From Stenotrophomonas nitritireducens (GTDB taxonomy: Bacteria; Pseudomonadota; Gammaproteobacteria; Xanthomonadales; Xanthomonadaceae): a stretch of DNA of 64,000 bases. The first letter of the stretch is position 1, and each line of letters begins with the position of its first letter. Where the stretch lies: assembly GCF_001700965.1 (NCBI RefSeq), contig NZ_CP016756.1:3524501-3588500 (forward strand), written 5' to 3'. Below the pieces are notes generated by a model that was not told where the DNA came from, searched no databases, and was given only the letters and a program-made list of their open reading frames with translations. This document shows positions 36,884 to 48,450 of the stretch, one piece after another. The position numbers and the translations under genes are program-made.

Positions 36884-37672
36884 TCAGGCTCCTTGATATT
36901 CGATCAGGCGCAGGTCGATCTCGTCCTGCCCATCTTTGCGTTGCAGGATGCGCACCGGCGTGGGTACGCCGTTGGCAATCCAAAGGATGGTTTCATCATT
37001 GCCGCCATTGGTGCGGTAGACCCGCAGGGCGTCATAGCTGAGATCACCCACCTGTACGTTTTCGGTAGTGTCGGCAGCGCGGTACTCGTACTGACGCACC
37101 CGGCCAACATCGACATAGCGGTACTGCAGGGCCTGGCCCGGGCGCGCATCGCGCATCAACGACAGGTTCAACAGCAACGCACTCTGGTCGCCGCGCTGCA
37201 GCGGAATGGGACGTTGCCGCTCCTCCTTCAGATCACCCTGCCACTGCGCGGTACCTGCCTGCCAGTTATAGACGCCGGTGACTTTCTTGCCCATGAACAG
37301 GGCTTTTTTGACTGTGCTCTGGCTCAGCGGGGTATAGACGCTGCCTTCGTTGTTGAACACCGTGCTCTGCTCGATGTTCAGCCCGAGGATGCTGGCAAAG
37401 CCGCGTTTGCCGCGCACGGCCATGTCCACCCGCCACTGTGCCTCGCTGCTGTGGACCACGCGCAAGGTGGCATCGCCGGCTTCCTTGCCCTTGTACAGGG
37501 CCTGGTAGGTGGCGACGAACGGTTCCAATGCGGGCGGGGTCCACTCCAGTGCCGGCAAGGCCGGTGCTGCTGGCGGTGGCGCCGGTGCAGGTGCAGGCGT
37601 TTCCTGGGCATGGCTGAGGGCCGATACCAGCAGAGCGGTCAAAACCAGGGGTTTGAAAAGCGCTATGGCCAT
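36884..37672 (-). CDS. DUF3108 periplasmic protein (copy 1)
   Basis: A 262-residue exported protein: signal MAIALFKPLVLTALLVSALSH, a proline/alanine linker (PAPAPAPPPAAPALP), then DUF3108 (FVATYQALYKGKEAGDATL, PVRILQRKDGQDEIDLRLIEY). The start is uncertain; an ATG at 37708 would add 12 residues but spoil the signal. The gap to copy 2 is two bases. In the same direction as purN, which lies upstream. Confidence 0.78.
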   Translation of the reverse strand: MAIALFKPLVLTALLVSALSHAQETPAPAPAPPPAAPALPALEWTPPALEPFVATYQALYKGKEAGDATLRVVHSSEAQWRVDMAVRGKRGFASILGLNIEQSTVFNNEGSVYTPLSQSTVKKALFMGKKVTGVYNWQAGTAQWQGDLKEERQRPIPLQRGDQSALLLNLSLMRDARPGQALQYRYVDVGRVRQYEYRAADTTENVQVGDLSYDALRVYRTNGGNDETILWIANGVPTPVRILQRKDGQDEIDLRLIEYQGA

Positions 37673-37738
37673 GCGGGCAAGTGGGCACGAGAGAAGGGGG
37701 GAGATCATGCCAAACCACACATCAGCAGCATGTGCGGA

Positions 37739-38398
37739 TCAGCGGTGGAGAGTTCCGGCGGAATCTAGGCGCAGTGGGCTAAACAGGGACTGACCGTCGA
37801 ATTGAACCACGCCGCCCTGTTCAGCAAGGCGCCCGGCCGCCAGCAGCTGCACGCTGGCCAGCAGCAGCGGGTGCTCGACCGCCAGCACGCGCTTGGCCAG
37901 CGTTTCGGCACTGTCGCCCGGCAGCACTGGTACGCGGGCCTGGGCGATCACCGCGCCGGCATCCAGTTCAGGCACTACGAAATGCACGCTCGCCCCGTGT
38001 TCGGCATGGCCACCGGCGATTGCCTGCGCATGGGTGTGCAAGCCCTTGTGCAGCGGCAGCAGCGAGGGGTGGATGTTGATCAGCCGGCCGCTGAAGCGCT
38101 GCACGAAGGCGGCGCCGAGGATGCGCATGTAGCCGGCGCAGATGATCCAGTCCGGCTGGCTGGCGGCCAGCGCATCGGCCAAGGCGCTGTCAAAGGCCTC
38201 GCGGTCGGCAAAATCCCTGGGCGAGCGGGCCCAGCGCTGCTCCGGAGCCACCTTGTCCAGTGCGGCAGCACCAGGTTTGTCGGAGAACACACCCACAACC
38301 TGTGCTGCCAGCTGGCCGGCGGCAATCGCATCAAGCAGGCATTGCAGGTTGCTGCCACGCCCGGAGGCAAGCACGGCGAGGCGGGGCAGGCTGCTCAT
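37739..38398 (-). CDS. purN: Phosphoribosylglycinamide formyltransferase
   Basis: A 219-residue folate-dependent enzyme of purine synthesis (GAR to FGAR). Folate/GAR blocks GRGSNLQCLLDAI, GYMRILGAAFVQ, NIHPSLLPLHKGLHTH and HFVVPELDAGAVIAQ include the catalytic Asn, His and Asp. It overlaps the DUF2238 gene start by four bases and is one gene away from purM. Confidence 0.96.
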   Translation of the reverse strand: MSSLPRLAVLASGRGSNLQCLLDAIAAGQLAAQVVGVFSDKPGAAALDKVAPEQRWARSPRDFADREAFDSALADALAASQPDWIICAGYMRILGAAFVQRFSGRLINIHPSLLPLHKGLHTHAQAIAGGHAEHGASVHFVVPELDAGAVIAQARVPVLPGDSAETLAKRVLAVEHPLLLASVQLLAAGRLAEQGGVVQFDGQSLFSPLRLDSAGTLHR

Positions 38399-39003
38399 GC
38401 GCGGGATTTCCGCAGCAGCGGCCACAGCGCCAGGCTGCCGAGGGTGGCCAGCAGCATGTCGGCATGCGCATCCCAGATGTCGCCCTGCTGGCCGTTGTAG
38501 GCCTCGGCCGCTTCCGGTGACAGGGCCAGGGCAATGCCCCATTCCAGCCATTCGTAGGCCAGGCTGCTGCACATGATGGTCATCACCGCCAGCGTGAACG
38601 CCTGGCCCAGGCGCAGCGCCGGCCAGGCGCGGCGCGTCAGCTCGGTCAGCGCCGGAGTGAAGCAGATGCCGTACAGCAGATGGATCAGCCGGTCGAAGTG
38701 ATTGCGTTCCCAGCCGAAGGCGGCGTTCGGCGACCAGCCAAACAGCGCCTGCGCCCATTGGTCATAGGGAATATTGGAATACAGCCAGCGCGCGCCAATG
38801 CAATGCAGCAGGATGAAGCCGCAGATGGCGATGAAGGCGCCATTGCCCAGCGGCCAGCGGCGGTCAACCCACCACAGCGCGAGCAGGCCGAGCACGGTCA
38901 GCGAGCTGTGCAGGGCCTGTTCCACAGGCCATAGCGGTTTGATCCAGGTAAGCGCGAATACAACAAGCACGCCGATGAAGGCGGCCTTCTTGGCGGCTGT
39001 CAT
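38395..39003 (-). CDS. DUF2238 membrane protein (YjdF-like)
   Basis: A 202-residue protein with about five or six membrane helices and family blocks YDQWAQALFG, ERNHFDRLIHLLYG, AYEWLEWGIAL and GDIWDAHADMLLA. His and Asp residues within membrane segments suggest a transport or enzymatic role, not established. It lies between purM and purN and overlaps purN by four bases, so it belongs to the pur operon. Confidence 0.85.
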   Translation of the reverse strand: MTAAKKAAFIGVLVVFALTWIKPLWPVEQALHSSLTVLGLLALWWVDRRWPLGNGAFIAICGFILLHCIGARWLYSNIPYDQWAQALFGWSPNAAFGWERNHFDRLIHLLYGICFTPALTELTRRAWPALRLGQAFTLAVMTIMCSSLAYEWLEWGIALALSPEAAEAYNGQQGDIWDAHADMLLATLGSLALWPLLRKSRA

Positions 39004-39015
39004 GGAGGCGTTGGC

Positions 39016-40086
39016 TCAGCCGATGTGGACGCGTTCAGCGCCGTTTTCAGCCACCACTTCACCAATCTGCCAGTGCGCCAGGCCCAGCGTATCCAGCGTG
39101 CCGTTGATGGCGGCGACCTGGTCGGCCGGCACCAGCAGCACGAAGCCGATGCCGCAGTTGAAGGTGCGCCACATCTCGCTGTCGGCCACATTGCCTTCGC
39201 GCTGCAGCCACTGGAACACCGGCGGCAGCGTCCAGCTGCTGGCGTCGATGTTCAGGCCCAGGCCTTCGGGTACCACGCGGATGATGTTCTCGGTCAGGCC
39301 GCCGCCGGTGACGTGGGCCATGCCATGCACGGCCGCGCCGTGGGTCTTGAGCAGCGACAGGATCGGCTTGACGTACAGGCGGGTCGGCGCCATCAGCGCA
39401 TCGACCAGCTTGACGCCGTCTTCCAGCACCAGCTCGGCCGGGCTGCCGGCGCGTTCATAGATGCGGCGCACCAGCGAATACCCGTTGGAGTGCGGGCCGG
39501 AGGAGGCAATGCCGATCAGCACGTCGCCCATGGCAACGGCCGAGCCGTCCTTCAGCTCGCTCTTTTCCACACCGGCGACGGTGAAGCCGGCCAGGTCGTA
39601 TTCGCCCGGGGCGTACATGTCGGGCATTTCAGCGGTTTCGCCGCCGATCAGCGCGCAACCGGCCTCGGTGCAGCCATTGGCGATGCCGCCGACCACGGCC
39701 GCAGCGGTGTCGATGTCCAGCTTGCCGGTGGCGAAATAATCCAGGAAGAACAGCGGCTCGGCGCCCTGCACCAGCACGTCGTTGACGCACATGGCGACCA
39801 GATCGATGCCGATCGTGTCATGCCGGCCCAGCTGTTGTGCCAGCTTCAGCTTGGTGCCGACGCCGTCGGTGCCGGACACCAGGACCGGCTCGCGGTACTT
39901 GTTGGAGAGGTCGAACAAGGCGCCGAAGCCGCCGAGTCCGCCCATCACCTCCGGGCGGAAGCTGCGCTTTACCAGCGGCTTGATGCGCTCGACCAGTTCG
40001 TTGCCCGCGTCGATGTCGACACCGGCGTCACGGTAGGTCAGGGGAGAGTTCGCAGAGGTCGAGGGGCTGGTCACGGGCGGCTGCAC
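39016..40086 (-). CDS. purM: Phosphoribosylformylglycinamidine cyclo-ligase
   Basis: A 356-residue AIR synthetase of purine synthesis with ATP-grasp-like PurM fold: [53 protein letters not shown] and [12 protein letters not shown] [12 protein letters not shown]. The start is GTG at 40086 or GTG at 40074; both precede the conserved [13 protein letters not shown]. Divergent from the DUF2066 gene. Confidence 0.95.
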   Translation of the reverse strand: MQPPVTSPSTSANSPLTYRDAGVDIDAGNELVERIKPLVKRSFRPEVMGGLGGFGALFDLSNKYREPVLVSGTDGVGTKLKLAQQLGRHDTIGIDLVAMCVNDVLVQGAEPLFFLDYFATGKLDIDTAAAVVGGIANGCTEAGCALIGGETAEMPDMYAPGEYDLAGFTVAGVEKSELKDGSAVAMGDVLIGIASSGPHSNGYSLVRRIYERAGSPAELVLEDGVKLVDALMAPTRLYVKPILSLLKTHGAAVHGMAHVTGGGLTENIIRVVPEGLGLNIDASSWTLPPVFQWLQREGNVADSEMWRTFNCGIGFVLLVPADQVAAINGTLDTLGLAHWQIGEVVAENGAERVHIG

Positions 40087-40171
40087 TGGCGGGGTGAACG
40101 GGCGATTTTAACAGGCCACGTTGGCGTGAAGGCCCCATTCGGGCAACAATTCCCTCCGGAATCGTCGAGCA

Positions 40172-41308
40172 ATGGAAATTTCAATGCGCCGCAGCCTGGT
40201 CACAATCCTGTTTCTGGCGCTCTGTCTGCCCATTTCATTGGTGCAGGCACAGTCGTCCGGCATGCGTACCGAAGGGGACGTCGCCGGCGCCCGTAGTGCC
40301 TATGAGGCCGAAGTGCCGGTCAACAGCCAAAGCGAGGCCGACCGCAGCGGCGGGCTGGCGCGCGCGCTGGGCGCGGTGCTGGCCAAGCTGTCGGGCGACC
40401 GCAGCGCCCTGGCCCGCCCGGGCGTCGCGCAGGCCCTGCGCAGCGCCAAGGACATGGTCGAGAGCTACGACTACCGCCAGGACCAGAGCGTCAGTGCCAG
40501 CGGCGCACCCAGCTTCCGTACCATGCTGGTGGCGCGTTTCCGCCAGGACGACGTGGATGGGCTGGTAGCCGCGTTGGGCTTGCCGGTGTGGCCGCAGCCG
40601 CGTCCCAAGCCGGTGGTGTGGATGGCCATCGACGATGGCAGTGGCCCGCGCCTGGTCGGCGTGCCGCAATCCAATGCGGCGCGGCCCTTGCTGGACCGCG
40701 CGGTTGAACGCGGCTTCAAGCTGGGCCTGCCCGCCGGCGGCGCGGCCGAACAGGCCCTGGTGGGCGCGATCTGGCGCCAGGACACGGCAGCCATCGCCCG
40801 GGCCTCGGCACGTTATTCGCCGCCGATGCAGCTGATGGGTAAGCTGTACCGCGGCAAAGGCGGCGGTTGGGTTGCCGATTGGGTGTTTGTCGACAACGGC
40901 CGTGAGCTGTCGCGCTGGACCACCAACGATGGCGATGCGCGGCGGGCGATGGCGGGCGGTGCCGACGGTGCCGCAGATGCGCTGGTGAAGCGCTATGCCA
41001 AGGCGCCGGCGGCGGGCGCGGCCGGTGTCTACCGGATCGTGGTCAGCGGCATCCGCAGCGCGGACGACTATCTGCGCCTGGCAGCCACCTTGCAGAGCGT
41101 GGCGGTGGTCAAGTCGATCATGCCGATCCAGGCCTCGGGCGACCGTCTGGAGCTGGATGTGGAATTGATGAGCGGCCTGCCTGGCTTCAACCGCATGCTC
41201 GGCCGCGATGCCGCCCTGCAGCCGGTGGGTGCGGTGGATGCGGAGGATGCCGATGCATCGACCGATCAGAACAGCGGCAACCGCCGCGCGGAGTACCGCA
41301 TTCGATGA
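40172..41308 (+). CDS. DUF2066 exported protein
   Basis: A 378-residue protein with a signal peptide (residues 1-26, ISLVQAQ) and the DUF2066 pattern (YEAEVPVNSQSEADRSGGLARALGAVLAKLSGD; PSFRTMLVARFRQDDVDGLV). The family is unassigned but consistently sits between purM and perM-hda in gammaproteobacteria. The start is 40172 or the ATG at 40184; both keep the signal. The stop overlaps perM by four bases. Confidence 0.85.
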   Translation: MEISMRRSLVTILFLALCLPISLVQAQSSGMRTEGDVAGARSAYEAEVPVNSQSEADRSGGLARALGAVLAKLSGDRSALARPGVAQALRSAKDMVESYDYRQDQSVSASGAPSFRTMLVARFRQDDVDGLVAALGLPVWPQPRPKPVVWMAIDDGSGPRLVGVPQSNAARPLLDRAVERGFKLGLPAGGAAEQALVGAIWRQDTAAIARASARYSPPMQLMGKLYRGKGGGWVADWVFVDNGRELSRWTTNDGDARRAMAGGADGAADALVKRYAKAPAAGAAGVYRIVVSGIRSADDYLRLAATLQSVAVVKSIMPIQASGDRLELDVELMSGLPGFNRMLGRDAALQPVGAVDAEDADASTDQNSGNRRAEYRIR

Positions 41309-42480
41309 GTACCGATACAGCGGAAATGGAAATCGCGCTGTTTCTACGCCGCCTCAAGTGGGTCGTGCTGACCGCGTTCGGGCTGTGGGTGACCTGGCTG
41401 CTGGCACCGGTGCTGACCCCGTTCGTGGTCGCCTTGATGCTGGCCTGGCTGGGCGATCCACTGGTGGACCGGCTGGAAGCCAGCGGGCGCTCGCGCAACA
41501 CCGCAGTGGTGCTGGTGTTCGTGCTGATGATCCTGCTGGTGGCCTTGGCACTGCTGATCCTGGTGCCGCTGATCCAGCGCCAGATCATCACCCTGGTCGC
41601 GGCCCTGCCGCAGGGGCAGCAATGGTTGATGGATACCGCGATCCCGTGGATCGAGCAGAAGACCGGCCTGGAAATCATGGCCTGGCTGGACCCCGGCCGC
41701 CTGTTTGACTGGGTGCGCAGCCATTGGCAGCAGGCCGGCGGCGTTGCCACCACCTTCTTCGGCTACGTGTCGCGCTCGGGCTTTGCGATGGTGGCCTGGG
41801 TGGTCAACCTGGCCCTGTTGCCGATCCTGGCGTATTACTTCCTGCGCGACTGGGACAAGCTGGTCGAGCGGGTTGCATCCCTGATTCCGCGCAACCATAT
41901 CGAAGTGGTGTCGCGGCTGGCGCGTGAATCCAACGATGTGCTGGGCGCCTTCATCCGCGGCCAGATCGTGGTGATGATCGCGCTGGGCGTGGTGTATGCG
42001 GCCGGCTTGAGCCTGGTGGGCTTGAATCTGGGGTTGTTGATCGGCTTGATTGCCGGCTTGATCAGCTTCATTCCCTACCTGGGCGCAACCACCGGGGTAG
42101 TGCTGGCGGTGCTCGCGGCGCTGGTGCAGTCGCAGGGTTTTGACCTGCAGTTGCTGCTGTTGGTGGGCATTGTGTTCACCGTCGGCCAGTTGCTGGAAAG
42201 CTATGTGCTGACGCCGCGCATCGTCGGTGACAAAATTGGCCTGCACCCGGTTGCGGTGATTTTTGCGGTAATGGCAGGTGGCCAGTTGTTTGGCTTCCTG
42301 GGAATGCTGCTGGCGCTGCCGGCAGCGGCGGTGATCAACGTCCTGCTGCGCTATGCGCACCAGCGTTATCGCCAAAGTGAGTTGTATGCAGGCCACGGGC
42401 CGACGATAGTCCTGGACCCGCGCAGCATTGAAGTGCCCGCGGACCTGAGCATCGTGTCGAAGGATGTAGAACCTAAGTGA
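41305..42480 (+). CDS. perM: AI-2E family transporter (PerM-like)
   Basis: A 391-residue membrane protein with about eight helices, family block DKIGLHPVAVIFAVMAGGQLFGFLGMLLALPAAA near the C-terminus and a large cytosolic/periplasmic middle region. Members export small molecules or ions (AI-2 exporter TqsA, Na+/H+ antiporters); the substrate of PerM is not known. Its stop overlaps the hda start (GTGA). Confidence 0.88.
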   Translation: MSTDTAEMEIALFLRRLKWVVLTAFGLWVTWLLAPVLTPFVVALMLAWLGDPLVDRLEASGRSRNTAVVLVFVLMILLVALALLILVPLIQRQIITLVAALPQGQQWLMDTAIPWIEQKTGLEIMAWLDPGRLFDWVRSHWQQAGGVATTFFGYVSRSGFAMVAWVVNLALLPILAYYFLRDWDKLVERVASLIPRNHIEVVSRLARESNDVLGAFIRGQIVVMIALGVVYAAGLSLVGLNLGLLIGLIAGLISFIPYLGATTGVVLAVLAALVQSQGFDLQLLLLVGIVFTVGQLLESYVLTPRIVGDKIGLHPVAVIFAVMAGGQLFGFLGMLLALPAAAVINVLLRYAHQRYRQSELYAGHGPTIVLDPRSIEVPADLSIVSKDVEPK

Positions 42481-43178
42481 GTGTGCCGCAGTTACCGCTG
42501 GCCTTGCGTTACCCGCCAGACCAGCGCTTTGAAACGTTCATCGGTGCACCGGAAGGCGCGCTGCCGCAGTTGCGCGCCGTCGCCAATGGCAGCAGCAAGG
42601 ACTGGATCTATCTGGTTGGCGCGGGCGCCACCGGCAAGACGCATCTTGCCTTGGCCACCTGCGCGGCCGCGTTGCAGGCCGGCCGGCGTCCGGCCTATCT
42701 GCCCCTGCAGGCCGCAGGCACCCGCCTGCAGGACGCGCTGGAAGCACTGGAAGGGCACGATGTGCTGGCGCTGGACGGACTGGAATATGTCGCCGGCCGC
42801 CGCGAGCAGGAAGTCACCCTGTTCGAATTCCATAACCGCGCCCGCGCCGCCGATGTGACCGTTATCTACACCTCGCGGCTGCCGCCCGATGGCCTGGGCC
42901 TGGTGCTGCCCGACCTGCGTTCGCGGCTGTCGCAATGCAGCCGCATCACCCTGGAACCGCTCGATGCCGAAGGCCGTGGCGCGGTGCTGCGTGAGCGCTC
43001 GGTGCGCCGTGGGCTGGTGATGGACGAGGCCACCCTGGACTGGCTGCTGACCCGCACTGGTCGCGACCTGAGCGGGCTGGTGACCTTGCTGGAAAGGCTG
43101 GACCGCGAATCACTCGCAGCCAAGCGCCGGATCACCGTGCCGTTCCTGAAGCGCGTGCTGGAGAACGGGCCGGGTTGA
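42477..43178 (+). CDS. hda: DnaA regulatory inactivator Hda
   Basis: A 233-residue AAA+ protein that, with the sliding clamp, stimulates ATP hydrolysis by DnaA after initiation. N-terminal QLPLAL (QLxLP-like clamp-binding motif) and P-loop GAGATGKTHLALATC are present. The start is GTG at 42477, overlapping perM. It is the last gene of DUF2066-perM-hda. Confidence 0.93.
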   Translation: MSVPQLPLALRYPPDQRFETFIGAPEGALPQLRAVANGSSKDWIYLVGAGATGKTHLALATCAAALQAGRRPAYLPLQAAGTRLQDALEALEGHDVLALDGLEYVAGRREQEVTLFEFHNRARAADVTVIYTSRLPPDGLGLVLPDLRSRLSQCSRITLEPLDAEGRGAVLRERSVRRGLVMDEATLDWLLTRTGRDLSGLVTLLERLDRESLAAKRRITVPFLKRVLENGPG

Positions 43179-43202
43179 GGGCTGGATCAGCGGGCGTTTT
43201 TT

Positions 43203-45157
<1,955 letters not shown>

Positions 45158-45202
45158 GGACACTACAAAGTTGCGGCGCCCGCAGGCGCCGTTGGATGGA
45201 AA

Positions 45203-45478
45203 TCAGCGCTTCTTGCCGCCGCTGATCAAGCGCAGCAACGCCAGCAGCACTATCGCGCCGATGATGGCGCCGACGAAGCCGGCCGGCTGCCCTGCCGAAT
45301 ACCAGCCCATCTCACGCCCGAACCAGCCGGCGAATACCGCACCGGCGATACCGAGCACGATGGTCAACAGGCAGCCCAAGCGGTTGTTGCCGGGCATGAA
45401 GAAGCGCCCCAGCAGGCCGACGAAGAAACCGATCAGGATGATGTACAGCCAGCTGTCGCTGCCAAACAATCCGCTCAT
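45203..45478 (-). CDS. GlsB/YeaQ/YmgE family membrane protein
   Basis: A 91-residue inner-membrane protein with three glycine-rich helices (IILIGFFVGLLGRFFMPG, LGCLLTIVLGIAGAVFAGWFG, GFVGAIIGAIVLLALLRLI). The family is linked to general stress responses and is sometimes called transglycosylase-associated, without proven activity. It lies between the M20 peptidase terminator and amgK. Confidence 0.88.
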   Translation of the reverse strand: MSGLFGSDSWLYIILIGFFVGLLGRFFMPGNNRLGCLLTIVLGIAGAVFAGWFGREMGWYSAGQPAGFVGAIIGAIVLLALLRLISGGKKR

Positions 45479-45492
45479 GTTCTGGTCCTTGG

Positions 45493-45529
45493 CAAATAAA
45501 AACGCAGCCTAGCAAGGCCAGGCTGCGTT
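45493..45529 (-). terminator. Terminator of the M20 peptidase gene
   Basis: On the minus strand, stem ACGCAGCCT / AGGCTGCGT with a 9-nt loop is followed by TTTTATTT, 29 bp after the stop at 45558. It also isolates the YmgE-type gene from read-through. Confidence 0.8.
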
Positions 45530-45557
45530 CGTCATCCAACCGTCAAACTGCAGACGA

Positions 45558-47051
45558 TCAGCAGCAGCCGTGGCCGCCGTGGCGGGTGCCGCTGTCGTCA
45601 GCAACCGGCGAACCGCTGGTCTCGCCGCGCAGGCTGGCGGCGTGGTGGTCGAACAGCACCTTGGACACGCACGAGGTCACGCGCTTGCCCATCGGGATGT
45701 GCAGGAACTCGTTCGGACCATGCGCATTGGAATGCGGGCCCAGCACGCCGGTGATCATGAACTGCGCACCCGGGAACTTCTCGCCCAGCATGCCCATGAA
45801 CGGGATCGATCCGCCTTCGCCCATGTACATGGCCGGCTTGCCGAAGAACGCCTGGCTGGCGTCGTCGATGGACTTTTCCAGCCACGAGGCCATCGCCGGT
45901 GCATTCCAGCCGGTGGACGCCTTTTCCAGATCCAGGCTGACGTGGGCGCCGTTCGGCGGGTCACGCAGCAGGGCTTCCTTCAGCAGCTCGCCGCAGGCCT
46001 TGCCGTTGGCGGTCGGCGGCAGGCGCAGCGACAGCTTCACCGAGGTTTCCGGGCGCAGCACGTTGCCGGCCGATTCCAGCGGCGGCATGCCGCCGATGCC
46101 GGTGACCGACAGGGCCGGGCGCCAGGTGCGGTTGAGCACAAGCTCGGTCAGGTCCTCGCTCATCGGCTTGAGGCCGTCGACCAGCGGGAACTTGTCGAAG
46201 ATGGCGGTATCAACCACGTCGGCGGCACGCTTAGCCTGTTCCAGGCGTTCGGCCGGGACGTCCACATGCAGGCCGTCGAGCAGGATGCGGCCGGTCTTCT
46301 CGTCCTCGATGCGCGACAGCAGCTGGCGCAGCAGGCGGAAGCTGGACGGCACCACGCCGGAGGCATCACCGGAGTGCACGCCCTCGTTGAGTACCTTGAC
46401 GGTGAAGTTGCCGCCGGTCAGGCCGCGCAGCGAGGTGGTGCACCACAGCTGGTCGTAATTGGCGCAGCCCGAATCCAGGCAGACCACCAACGACGGCTGG
46501 CCGATGCGCTCGGCCAGATGGTCGACGTAAGCGGGCAGGTCGTAGGAGCCGGATTCTTCGCAGGCTTCGATCAGGATCACGCAGCGCGCATGCGGCAGGC
46601 CCTGCTCCTGCAGTGCCAATACCGCTGCCAGCGAGCCGAAGATGGCGTAGCCATCGTCCGCGCCGCCGCGGCCGTACAGCTTGTCATCGCGCAGCACCGG
46701 CTTCCACGGGCCCAGGTCCTCGTCCCAGCCGGTCATTTCCGGCTGTTTGTCCAGGTGACCATAGAGCAGCACGGTGTCTTCACCGGTTTCCGGGCCGGTG
46801 GCCGGAATTTCCAGGAAGATCAACGGCGTGCGGCCTTCCAGACGGAGCACTTCGACCTGCAGGCCGGGGATGTTCTGCGCCTTGGCCCAGCTTTCCATCA
46901 GGTTGACGGCCTGATCCATGTAGCCGTTGGCGACCCAGTTGGCGTCGAACATCGGCGACTTGTTGGGGATGCGGATGTAATCGACCAGTTGCGGGACGAT
47001 GTCGTTGTCCCACTTGTCGCTGAGAAATTGGCCGATCTTGGCGCTGTCCAT
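45558..47051 (-). CDS. M20 family dipeptidase/peptidase
   Basis: A 497-residue zinc peptidase. Metal-binding blocks are LLYGHLDKQPEM, YGRGGADDGYAI and ACEESGSYDLP; the dimerisation domain follows, then HSNAHGPNEFLHIPMGKR with the last histidine ligand. It probably cleaves dipeptides or small peptides in the cytoplasm (no signal peptide). The C-terminus ends SGTRHGGHGCC, a His/Cys tail that resembles a metal-binding tag. Monocistronic, with its own terminator. Confidence 0.9.
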   Translation of the reverse strand: MDSAKIGQFLSDKWDNDIVPQLVDYIRIPNKSPMFDANWVANGYMDQAVNLMESWAKAQNIPGLQVEVLRLEGRTPLIFLEIPATGPETGEDTVLLYGHLDKQPEMTGWDEDLGPWKPVLRDDKLYGRGGADDGYAIFGSLAAVLALQEQGLPHARCVILIEACEESGSYDLPAYVDHLAERIGQPSLVVCLDSGCANYDQLWCTTSLRGLTGGNFTVKVLNEGVHSGDASGVVPSSFRLLRQLLSRIEDEKTGRILLDGLHVDVPAERLEQAKRAADVVDTAIFDKFPLVDGLKPMSEDLTELVLNRTWRPALSVTGIGGMPPLESAGNVLRPETSVKLSLRLPPTANGKACGELLKEALLRDPPNGAHVSLDLEKASTGWNAPAMASWLEKSIDDASQAFFGKPAMYMGEGGSIPFMGMLGEKFPGAQFMITGVLGPHSNAHGPNEFLHIPMGKRVTSCVSKVLFDHHAASLRGETSGSPVADDSGTRHGGHGCC

Positions 47052-47284
47052 CTGGATCTCCGGTAGAAATGTCAGGTGTAACCATTCTACGCCGCTCCCT
47101 TGTTTAGCGGGCTTGCGACGGTTTCATCAGTGGATTTTGTAGGACTTTTCCTACAAGGGCCCGGGGAGTTGGCTGGCTGTCTGCGCGGCGTGGTCCGGAT
47201 ATTCTAGGTTCATGTGGCGCGGGACACTGATTCGGACGGCGGGATAGCCAGCCAATCAACCACCAAGCCACAAGGAGTACAGCG

Positions 47285-47617
47285 ATGAAGCTTTTTACCG
47301 TGACGCTGCAGTCTCTGATTTTCGCATTGTTGCTGACCCTTACGGCGCACGCCAAGGACAAGGTCGACATCAATACCGCCTCCGCGGCGGAGCTGAATCA
47401 GGCCCTGGTGAACGTTGGCCCTTCAAAGGCGCAGGCGATCATCGAGCACAGACAAGCCAACGGCCCCTTCAGAAGTGTCGAGGAACTGGCACTGGTGAAA
47501 GGAATCGGATTGAAGACGGTCGAAAGGAATCGTGACCTGATCGAAGCAAGGGCCGGAGTTGCCCCTGCCAAGAAAGCTGCCGGGACGGCAGTTGCGCAGC
47601 CGGTTGAGAGGCGCTGA
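47285..47617 (+). CDS. ComEA-like exported helix-hairpin-helix protein
   Basis: A 110-residue precursor: signal peptide (MKLFTVTLQSLIFALLLTLTAHA), then a double helix-hairpin-helix domain (VDINTASAAELNQALVNVGPSKAQAIIEHR; FRSVEELALVKGIGLKTVERN) that binds double-stranded DNA without sequence preference, and a short basic/Ala tail. ComEA proteins pull transforming DNA into the periplasm, using type IV pili for capture; pilT/pilU are in this window. Start has AAGGAGTACAGCG upstream. Confidence 0.9.
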   Translation: MKLFTVTLQSLIFALLLTLTAHAKDKVDINTASAAELNQALVNVGPSKAQAIIEHRQANGPFRSVEELALVKGIGLKTVERNRDLIEARAGVAPAKKAAGTAVAQPVERR

Positions 47618-47782
47618 GCGGAAGGAATCGGATAGTGACCCGCCAGGAAGGCGGATCACCGGGAACCCAAAAAGGGCAGGACGCTGGGGGCTGGCAGGAT
47701 GCCAACAAGGATGTGAGGTCGTCCGGTGTTGCACAGTGACGTGCAGCCGGGCGATTTTTCTGTCTGTACTCTTTGGAAACGG

Positions 47783-47818
47783 CAAGGCCCGGGGAAACCT
47801 GGGCCTTGCTGGTTTTTG
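47783..47818 (+). terminator. Hairpin with T-tract downstream of comEA-like gene
   Basis: Stem CAAGGCCC (47783-47790) / GGGCCTTG (47801-47808), then CTGGTTTTT. It lies 166 bp after the stop at 47617, so it could terminate that gene's transcript or a small RNA from 47640-47818. Confidence 0.55.
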
Positions 47819-47921
47819 GGCGTTGAGCCGGAAATCAGGATTGGAAATTCCGGGTCGGTAAAAGCCGGGATTCGGGTTTTTCGGCTCCGCTGCCCGGCTG
47901 CTGCCGGGGCTGCGGTTGTTT

Positions 47922-48413
47922 GTGGGAGCGGCGTGAGCCGCGAAGCTGGTGGTGCCGAGGCGATTGGCAGTTGGGCGATCTGATTTTGTATCTGCTTCGC
48001 GGCTGACGCCGCTCCTACAAATAGTCGCGTAGCCCGGGTAAGCGCAGCGCACCCGGGGCCTTTGCAGGCATCGGTTCGTGAGCAACTCGCGGGCGTGCTT
48101 TGTCTAGCCGGGCAGGCTGACAACACCCTCGGCATGGAAACTCCGCCAGTGAGGTAGCCCGGGTAAGCGCAGCGCACCCGGGGCCCTTCGCAAAGCCCCC
48201 GGGTGCGCTGCGCTTACCCGGGCTACCAAGGCTTTCATTTGTCTGGCTATGAGGCTCGAGTTACAGGCATCACCGCCCAGAAATTGTTTGATCAATAGCG
48301 CGAAAAGCTCATGGCTGCGGCGGTTAGCCAGCTGCAGTGATGTAGCCCGGGTAAGCAAAGCGCACCCGGGGCCCTTCGCAAAGCGCCGGGTGCGCTGCGC
48401 TTACCCGAGCTAC
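47922..48413. repeat. REP cluster upstream of the GntP gene's end
   Basis: An AGCGGCGT-family inverted pair (47922-48019, starting GTGG), a single CCCGGG-family element (48029-48057), and two CCCGGG inverted pairs (48154-48226; 48342-48413). No gene supported in 47618-48450. Confidence 0.88.
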
Positions 48414-48450
48414 CGGGGCTTTCACTTGGAGTGGGGGGCGTAGGAACGGA

